NCBI GenBank assembly: GCA_036852015.1
Contig: JAANDG010000367.1
Location: forward strand, 62,001-126,000
Reading direction: 5' to 3'
DNA from: Pelodera strongyloides
Lineage: Eukaryota; Nematoda; Chromadorea; Rhabditida; Rhabditidae
Length of the DNA: 64,000 bases
The first letter of the stretch is position 1. Each line of letters opens with the position of its first letter. Shown here one piece after another: positions 59,001 to 64,000 of this stretch. The position numbers were made by a program, and so were the translations under genes. The notes beneath the pieces are model-generated. The model was not told the origin of the DNA. It saw only the letters and a list, made by a program, of their open reading frames with translations, and ran no database searches.

Positions 59001-62000
59001 TTCTATTTTTCGGAGAGAGGATCGTCGTTCCTACTGCTCTGAAAAGATCGCTAGTCTACTGGCCGTTCATCGACGAGGACATCGAGAACGCGGTGAAGTC
59101 CTGTGCTAACTGCAGTCGTGCTCAGAAAGCACCGACCAAGACGAATCTGGAGTCGTGGAGCAAGGCAAGTGTTCCTTGGGAACGAGTTCATGCTGATTTC
59201 GCTGGTCCACTGGAAGGAAAGTACTATCTGGTTGTCGTCGACGCCTATAGTAAATGGCCAGAGATCGTTTCCCTTGACAGAATCACATCGTCTGCCACGA
59301 TCACACATCTGAGGAAGATTTTCTCACAATTTGGTATATATATATAGTTTATTGATCACATATATCAAAAAAGACACACATAATCAAATGGATACCCTAA
59401 GACGAACATGCTTCACAACAGTTCGTACTGACAAGGGCCCAACTACATATCACAAAAATGTACTCAAAAATTCAAAACGCAATATATCAAGAAACGTAGA
59501 TAGTTAAAATATAGTTCCACTATCATAATCAATCCTTACATCCGTACTTTTCGATAAAAGCTTTCTCCATTGCTGATTCAAAGGCCTTGCCAAATGACTC
59601 ACTAAAGTGGTCAAGTGATTGCTGATCTAATAACGGGATAGGTGGCACAGGTGGTTCAGCTGTTGGCAATTGCACAGGGTGTGCAATTGGTTCAATCACA
59701 GACAATTGAGGGGAGGGCATTACTAATTGCAGTTCCTCACGTGTGTTTTCGATAGGTGAAGTTGGTTCTTTGATCTCTGGCACACACGGGGTCAAAGGTT
59801 CTTCTCGAGCAGCTTTTCGACGAAGATATCCTTCATGTCTCTGCTTCGGAGTTTCTGCTCTCCGAACGTTGATGTGTGAGAGTTCAGGGGTCTTCTTGAG
59901 CCGCTCGGCGAGTTCCTTAAATAGAGGCAAACGAACACCAGCTTTCATTCGACATAGTATAGGGCGGGGATGGTTGCCGGGTTTCCCCATGCGACCAATT
60001 ACATGGAAAGAATCGGGTGAGTAAGAGCACAGAGCCAAAACATTGGTTGTAATATTTAAATCATTACTCACCCGATCCGTTTCCTCCGCGTTGAGCAGCA
60101 CAAAATGGTCCTTTAGCTCACTCCGGCGAAATCCTTCAGATAGTTCTTCGCGAATAAAAGACTTTAGCTCGGTGAATAATTCAGTGAGAGTAAATTGAAT
60201 ATTGTGGCGTATTGGGAAGCCTGGGCGACAGGTAGGTGTAGAGATTTGGGAGTTATCAGGGTAGATCATTTCGGCGGTGGTGATGCGACCGCTCTCTGTT
60301 GGGTTAGAGGGGTCGAATGCCAGAGACACTGGTAACAGACAATGGAACACAATTCACTAGTGCTGAATTCGCATTGTTTTGTGCTAAGAATGGGATAAAA
60401 CACATGTTTTCACCGCCATTCCACCCGCAATCGAACGGACAAGCGGAGAGGTTCGTCGACACTTTCAAGCGGGCGCTGCTGAAATTGAGAGGGGAGGGAA
60501 GCCCTGCAGAGAATCTTCAAACGTTTCTGCTCTCGTATAGGATGACGCCGTCACCTAACGCTCCCGAAGGAAAGTCACCAGCGGAAACATTCTTGAATCG
60601 AAAGGTGCGCACATCGTTCGATCTGCTGAAGCCGAAGCCGGAGAGGAAGATCATCAAGGATGATTGTATGGAGAGGCAGTTTAATAAGAAGAACGGTTCG
60701 AAAGCTACAGTCTTCAACCCAGGAGACTTAGTCTATGTTCGTGATCACCGAATCCCAAGTAAACCTGCTTGGATGGAAGCCACTGTTTTCAACAAGAAAG
60801 GCAGTGTGCTATATGAGGTGAAGGTCGAAGGTCAGAAGCACCTAATACGTCGACATGCTAATCAAATGAGGCCAAGGACTGTTAACAACCGAAGTCGTGC
60901 CATTGACATCCTGCTCGATGCATTCGATATTGACCCGTTGCCACGTTCGAACCCGAAAGAGTCTAAGCCTGCCGCAACCAAGACTCAACCGCCAACTGTG
61001 ATACCCGATACAGTTGATGATGAACACGAAACCGTTGATGTTCGTGATGTCGTTCCTGATGATGACGAGGACGAGTTCCAAGATGCCACGTCAACGCCGA
61101 CGCCGTCTGCTGCTGTGCCCGTGCCCCAGTCGTGTACACCTACAGTGCGCAGATCCACCCGTCCAAGGAATGCCCCGAAGAAGTTGGACATCAACCCGGC
61201 CAATAAGCGTTACTAAAACCTATTGTTGTTGTTTTAGTCTAACCTGTTTATGTTTGTTTCTTTTAGTATAACTTCAATACTAAGGTCGGAGGTGTTAGGT
61301 ATTAGAGTATACCTAAGAATTCATATTATAGTTTGTAGTGTAATGTTTCACATATGTGTTGTAACATCTGCTCACGATGTTTGATCATTAGCACGAATGT
61401 TTCACGTGCAACATATTGTCTGTGTAGGGTATGTGCAATTGTATTCTCTTATGACAATTATCACGTAGGCACTACTATATAAGCAACCTCCGATATCACT
61501 CTAGGACTTTCTCTCGACTACACTACTGAGTTGTCTAATATACTTATCGCCTATCTATCGTATAATAAACTATTTATTATACATCGTCTACCTCTCTGTT
61601 CGCTAACTGTTGTATCCATACTTTTGTATACACAACAATCAACATCGTTTGGAGAGAGCTTACTGGTGAGCCAGTTGCTGATTTTATAGGGAATATTTCT
61701 TAGTGAAAGCCACGTTGTTAGTTAGTTGCGAGATCGAAATTCCAAGTCTAGATAAAACATGGCTTTCACTAATATTTATAAGTGAACGACCAGGATCTGT
61801 AGTTTGTCGCCCCAGCCCAGTCGCGGGGTACCGTAGTCGCCCTGCACCCTCAGGGAGGCCACTGAACAAAGTTGCCTCGCAAATGCCGAGGAAATTGCCC
61901 CGACAATGCCTAGCTGCCTTCACGAGTTTTGCCGCGGAGCATTGTCGAGGCGAAAGCTCGGCAAATCGCTGCCTAGCTTTTGCCGAGGCGGCGTTTTCGA

Positions 62001-63874
62001 GGCAATAATAAATAAATAGTGCAATAATTTAGTACTTACGTCTTTAAGGAATTTTATTACATATTATACGTCATGTATCACACATAACATATATCTATGA
62101 ATAAAGCCTTATAAGACATATGAACATGGGTGGAATTGAACCCTGACCATTCATCTGTAGTCAGCGCCTTCACCCACTGAGCTATGCACGCATATGTGGC
62201 AAAAGGACGGAAAGACGTAGACGTCTTTCCGCCGGCAGTCATTTGGACCTCTCCTCGGCATTTGCGAGGCGCTACCTCGGCATTGTCGACTCGCTTTTTC
62301 CTCGGCATTGTCGAGGCAAATCGTGAAAACCTCGGCGTTTGCGAGGCAACTTTTTTCAGTGGCGCGCACGTTTTAGAATGGACACAATCACTTAATTAAG
62401 TTTATCGTTATGTATAAAAATATTATTTGTAATATAAAATGAATTTATACAATTTTGTATTTGTTTTTTAATAGCATAATTAAAAAATTGATGTAATTTA
62501 TTGTAAAAATACAGAACAGGGATATGATGACCATTTCTTCTGACTTATTTTTCTCCGTCCATAAACTAATGATGATTGTATGTCTGAATAAATTGAAAAA
62601 TACAAAAAAGTGATGGCAACAATTTCTTCTGATTTATTTCTCTCCATCACTAATACCGGCCGGTTTCTGAACCGCATCGTGGACAACTGCATTCTTAATA
62701 ATAAATATTTATTAGTCGATGCATGAGGCAAAGAAAAAAAATGAGGCAACAACGTGAATTTTGTAAAGACCAAAAGGAACCCTAAGATGAAGTCGGAGTT
62801 CCATAGCGGAATGACAATTTTTGCCAATCACCTTTCAAACATTCAAATTGTTATTGTTTCACTATAGAAATTGTCGTCACTATTTTTGTTCAGTGGGGCG
62901 TCATATGTAAATAGACTTGAAAAAAATAAAAACTACTCCATGTGTTCAATAAATCAAAGAAAACCACACCCAGTGCAATTTAAGCACTAAATGTATAATA
63001 TTTTCTTTTAACTTTATAAATATTATACTTAGTTTTGTAAATGTATTTATTTTTTATTACATTTATAATATTTTCACATGCTTGGGCAAAACTAACAAGT
63101 GCAAATGGCAATGGTCCATTCTAAAACGCGCCGGCCTCCCTGAGCGTGCAGGGCGATTAGGGTAATCCGCGACCAGGCTGGGGCGACAAACTACGGATCC
63201 TCCACATTGTTAGTTAGTTACGAGATCGAAATCCCAAGTCTACATAAAACAATGGGTGAACGAAAAAACTTGTTTGTTATACGTTACTACCTGAATTGTG
63301 GTATTCAAAATTTCAAAAATGGGAACGCCGAACTATCATCTACCTTGATTGGTCCGGCAGTCCAGTCTCCATAGCCGAGGCTCTCTTCCTTCCAAAGAAG
63401 CGTTCCGTTAAGCAAGGCTTGCTCCATGTCATCCCGTTCGTAGAGAAACATGTGAAAGTCGTACAGCTCGCCAGGAGCAAACATATTAGATGCTTTCGTA
63501 CCTCCCCCCAAAGCGGCAGGTGTAGATGTACTATTACCTTGCGAGCTAATCGAGCCTCCACCTAAATTAGCACTAATAATAACAATACCAGTAAAGCGGC
63601 TGTTGTACGCGCATTCTTTTAGGTATGCCGGCATGCTGGGATACCAACCACCTCCGAATTGACTCACAACTGACCACCTACGGAACTCTGTGAGTAAATG
63701 GGAACGAGTGCAACATCGTTTGATGAGCGAACTTGGGTCAGCGGTAAGCCTCAACCGACACAAGTTCAGCTACCAGTGCGGAAAATCAAGGCGATGGCGA
63801 TTCCCCCACTCGGATAGAAAGATTTCTTTACTTGCATTTTTAAACGCCTGTTCCGTCATACTATCTCTCTCCAT
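50043..63874 (-). CDS. CLPTM1: CLPTM1-family transmembrane protein
   Basis: Thirteen minus-strand exons: 63832-63874 (tentative), 63344-63687, 53914-54054, 53603-53737, 53120-53221, 52830-52904, 52412-52576, 52027-52113, 51280-51459, 51022-51143, 50755-50925, 50391-50543 and 50043-50193 (about 622 residues, phases agree). Family hallmarks are SLGYGDWTAG in the long N-terminal exon, NHWHPNITVNLIDDHTAW, FCNNYWNLLQDYQ, VFEFLAFKNDIRFW|KTRKSLEG, MWKIPKVMNV, YDDMAFKYLSW, WYSWILSMLYGFL, FITMTPQLFINYKLKSVAHL, FIDDLFAFVIRMPTLYR and LYQRWAYRVDPLRVNEFG, ending in an acidic/Lys tail. CLPTM1 proteins are ER and surface multi-pass proteins; CLPTM1 restrains forward trafficking of GABA-A receptors in mammals, and the related CLPTM1L is a lipid scramblase. 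The expected N-terminal membrane segment is not evident in the tentative first exon. Intron 2 is 9.3 kb and contains a full-length retrotransposon. Confidence 0.88.
51688..51763. mobile_element. 76-bp MITE bounded by TTAA
   Basis: TTAAAGGCACAGG(T)CC at the left, and its complement GG(T)CCTGTGCCTTTAA at the right, around an AT-rich centre. Same end sequence family as 39734-40130. It lies in an intron of the CLPTM1-like gene. Confidence 0.75.
52594..52783. repeat. Intronic minisatellite
   Basis: Three copies of an approximately 60-bp unit: GGAAATACCTTTTCGACACC then GAATGGGTATTGCAGTGTGT then TAACCATT. Copies vary by loss or gain of the 10-bp GGAAATACTG segment and of GAATTGACC. It lies in a CLPTM1-like intron. 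Confidence 0.8.
53354..53509. mobile_element. hAT-like MITE (CAGGGTA family)
   Basis: Starts CAGGGTACAAATTCCGTGCG and ends CTGTACCCCTG. Flanks GCTGCAAT (53346-53353) and GCTGCAAC (53510-53517) make an 8-bp target duplication with one mismatch. Internal sequence matches 47599-47772. It lies in a CLPTM1-like intron. Confidence 0.8.
54111..54529. mobile_element. 419-bp near-perfect palindrome (foldback MITE)
   Basis: The ends are GATAGAGTATTTACGTTACG and CGTAACATAAATACTCTATC. Arms of about 190 bp are complementary nearly throughout (CCATGTTAGCGAAATTTTGA with TCAAAATTTCGCTAACATGG; TCTCGGAGCGAAAAAGGAAA with TTTCCTTTTTCGCTCCGAGA) around a centre that itself has GCGGACCATTG / CAATGGCCCGC. It lies in the large CLPTM1-like intron, immediately upstream (in gene sense) of exon 53914-54054. 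Non-coding. Confidence 0.85.
54735..54957 (-). repeat. Dispersed repeat, copy 2 (inverted partner at 30619-30830)
   Basis: Contains AAACTCGTCGGGAAAAGCTC, CACCATCCAAATATATGCAG, GAGCTCAAGACCACCGTCTA and GCGTCAACGAGTTTATGCC, all complements of the copy at 30619-30830. The two copies sit in introns of different genes. Confidence 0.75.
55259..55612 (+). repeat. Left LTR
   Basis: 354 bp, TGTTAGGTATTAGAG to GTATACACAACA. TATATAAG-like promoter sequence (CTACTATATAAGCAACC, near 55441) and AATAAA (near 55531) are present. Compared with the right LTR it has two extra bases (CGCCCGTATC) and seven extra bases (TATACAGTATCC). Confidence 0.92.
55991..56767 (+). pseudogene. Retrotransposon gag, capsid part
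   Basis: An open frame from ATG 55991 (an acidic MDDDDK start) encodes a helix/coiled-coil leader (LKEIKRSQKELQDGQKEL) and a capsid-like domain (FDYDDEEGACFAQYYKRQQK, AWLITALDK). The frame stops at 56767 and coding similarity moves to another phase near 56700, where nucleocapsid begins. The change probably reflects a one-base indel, although a programmed shift cannot be excluded. Related elements commonly make gag and pol as one polyprotein. Confidence 0.7.
56700..57612 (+). pseudogene. Retrotransposon nucleocapsid and aspartic protease
   Basis: In the phase that follows gag: two zinc knuckles, CKYCGGDGGHRSC and CRNCGRKGHYAVVC (about 56860-56965), bind RNA. The retropepsin active site LDTGSDLTLI lies at about 57070, followed by TAANGEQL and MNLLGLDWLE. 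The frame continues into the start of the reverse transcriptase (KAVFRPKRMVPI, LEQLGVIERS) but terminates at 57632; the reverse transcriptase core is in another phase. Confidence 0.8.
57613..59334 (+). pseudogene. Retrotransposon reverse transcriptase, RNase H and integrase N-part
   Basis: The open frame holds VKKPNGSVRVCADF, FSTLDFKDAYLQV (first catalytic Asp), the YLDDVIVSG active site, and RYLGMIISAEG. RNase H follows with TDASQYGLGAVL, QIDKEGLAI and TDHKPLV. The integrase starts near 59040, but the expected His pair of its zinc finger is missing: the frame jumps from the RNase H connection to LKRSLVYWPFIDEDI, keeping only the CANC cysteines. The core begins with HADFAGPLEGKYYLVVVDAY (first Asp of the D,D-35-E triad) and is cut at 59334 by the nested insertion. 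Confidence 0.88.
59335..60316 (-). mobile_element. ORF1-only non-LTR-like element nested in the integrase
   Basis: About 980 bp separates two integrase pieces that would otherwise be contiguous. Read on the minus strand it starts near 60316, carries one frame ending at 59529, an AT-rich 3' region, and a terminal (TA)n run (59335-59346) abutting the target. A microsatellite tail and single orientation are typical of CR1/RTE-type LINE insertion. The frame, from a likely ATG at about 60270, encodes about 247 residues: a helical N-part (LTELFTELKSFIREEL), a central stretch GRMGKPGNHPRPILCRM...FKELAERL...INVRRAETPKQRHEGYL that resembles the RNA-binding region of LINE ORF1 proteins, and a Pro/Glu-rich tail. 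No endonuclease or reverse transcriptase is present. The ORF1 assignment is inference from pattern. Confidence 0.6.
60317..61216 (+). pseudogene. Retrotransposon integrase C-part
   Basis: Resumes the integrase core directly after the nested element: LVTDNGTQFTS (second Asp), FSPPFHPQSNGQAERF (with the catalytic Glu), LLSYRMTPSPNAPEGKSPAE. The GPY/F-type C-terminal module follows (PGDLVYVRDHR, WMEATVFNKKGSVLYEV, IRRHANQMRPR) and an acidic, Thr/Pro-rich tail ending in a basic stretch. The stop is at 61214-61216. The frame of this segment is open, but it is separated from its N-part. Confidence 0.88.
61293..61637 (+). repeat. Right LTR
   Basis: 345 bp, nearly identical to the left LTR apart from two short deletions. 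Preceded by the purine tract AAGGTCGGAGG and followed by the target duplicate ATCAA (61638-61642). Confidence 0.92.
61866..62012. repeat. GC hairpin cluster 1
   Basis: Repeats of a short imperfect inverted motif: GCCTCGCAAATGCCGAGG, GCATTGTCGAGGCGAAAGCT, GCCGAGGCGGCGTTTTCGAG. Units are about 17-20 bp with GCCTCG / CGAGGC ends and an AT centre. Cluster 2 lies at 62255-62364 and a solitary copy at 16171-16222. Confidence 0.75.
62127..62196 (-). repeat. tRNA-derived sequence (SINE-like)
   Basis: On the minus strand there is a perfect A box (TAGCTCAGTGGG, 62173-62184) and B box (GGTTCAATTCC, about 62132-62142) at tRNA spacing. No anticodon stem pairs well (GACTACAGATGAATG), so a working tRNA is unlikely. 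It lies between the two GC hairpin clusters inside the 1.4-kb element. Confidence 0.6.
62255..62364. repeat. GC hairpin cluster 2
   Basis: CCTCGGCATTTGCGAGGC, CCTCGGCATTGTCGACTCG, CCTCGGCATTGTCGAGGCAA and CCTCGGCGTTTGCGAGGCAA follow each other with short spacers. The last part (62312-62364) is the copy shared with 16171-16222. Confidence 0.8.
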
Positions 63875-64000
63875 CACTCTAGTATGCTTGGCGCTGAGTT
63901 GGCGCTGAGAGGCGGGGCCTAGCGGCCTAGCCGCAGTTCTTAACGCCAGAGCGTTGCTTGCTATGACACAAGCTGGTGCGTAACTACTAATCTCTTCAAC

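Larger units (their letters stand above)
55259..61637 (+). mobile_element. Full-length Ty3/gypsy-type LTR retrotransposon with 5-bp target duplication
   Basis: Two LTRs (354 and 345 bp) bound an internal region with gag, CCHC knuckles, aspartic protease, reverse transcriptase, RNase H and integrase in Ty3/gypsy order. The termini are TGTT..AACA. ATCAA precedes the left LTR (55254-55258) and follows the right one (61638-61642), a perfect 5-bp target duplication. A purine-rich tract (AAGGTCGGAGG) directly precedes the right LTR. The LTRs differ essentially by two small indels, so insertion is recent, yet the coding region is broken: a frame change after gag near 56700, another before the reverse transcriptase near 57600, a loss in the integrase zinc finger, and a 1-kb insertion in the integrase core. 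This copy should be unable to make its own proteins. It lies in the 9.3-kb intron of the CLPTM1-like gene, antisense to it. Confidence 0.92.
61793..63200. mobile_element. 1.4-kb element with ~68-bp terminal inverted repeats
   Basis: The left end (GGATCTGTAGTTTGTCGCCC then CAGCC..GTCGCGGGGTACC then CTGCACCCTCAGGGAGGCC, to about 61860) is inverted at 63134-63200. The interior is AT-rich without a transposase and contains two clusters of GC-rich hairpins and a tRNA-like module. A direct repeat of about 52 bp (GTTGTTAGTTAGTTGCGAGA..) lies just outside both ends (61711-61762 and 63203-63256). It is located in the large intron of the CLPTM1-like gene. Confidence 0.75.

Noticed and set aside
59529..60350. 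Taking the whole 273-codon minus-strand frame as one gene
   Set aside because: Its first residues are antisense integrase sequence outside the inserted element. The element's own frame probably starts inside, near 60270.

Overview
The window is nematode nuclear DNA, most likely from a free-living rhabditid or diplogastrid relative of Caenorhabditis. The evidence is: short exons joined by GT..TTTCAG-type introns; acceptor sites directly upstream of start codons, as expected for spliced-leader trans-splicing; two cuticle collagens with the nematode-specific N-terminal domain; a serpentine chemoreceptor of the STR superfamily; and many miniature inverted-repeat elements (MITEs). I cannot name the species.

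Layout. 0-2.7 kb: the tail of a LINE reverse transcriptase, then the 3' exons of an unrecognised basic nuclear-type protein. 5.3-8.6 kb: two closely related cuticle collagens, head to head. 9.3-9.6 kb: a tentative small membrane protein. 10.5-16.2 kb: a gene-free block of satellite-like repeats, a tRNA-like 280-bp array in both orientations, and a foldback element. 16.8-37.1 kb: four plus-strand housekeeping genes in a row: PRC1/SPD-1 (spindle midzone), TFIIE-beta (transcription initiation), tafazzin (cardiolipin remodelling) and the succinyl-CoA ligase GDP-type beta subunit (TCA cycle), whose last intron but one is 6.2 kb. 37.8-40.4 kb: thymidine kinase, minus strand, convergent with the ligase. 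42.5-45.0 kb: the chemoreceptor. 48.4-49.6 kb: an orphan membrane protein. 50.0-63.9 kb: a CLPTM1-family gene on the minus strand. Its exons are separated by a 9.3-kb intron that holds a full-length Ty3/gypsy-type LTR retrotransposon (with a further element inserted in its integrase), a 419-bp palindrome and a 1.4-kb terminal-inverted-repeat element.

The strongest unusual signal is in the spd-1 gene. A 356-bp hAT-like MITE, flanked by a perfect 8-bp target duplication, sits in what reads as formerly continuous coding sequence. It appears to carry its own 5' splice site in its terminal repeat, so the transposon has become an intron with the reading frame kept. Other points of note are an ORF1-only element nested in the retrotransposon, three different tRNA-derived repeat families, and a family of short GC-rich hairpins shared by two distant repeat regions.

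Gene models were assembled by eye from reading-frame continuity across splice junctions. All phases were checked and agree unless stated, but no alignment or search was run, so ends of single exons may be off by a few bases.
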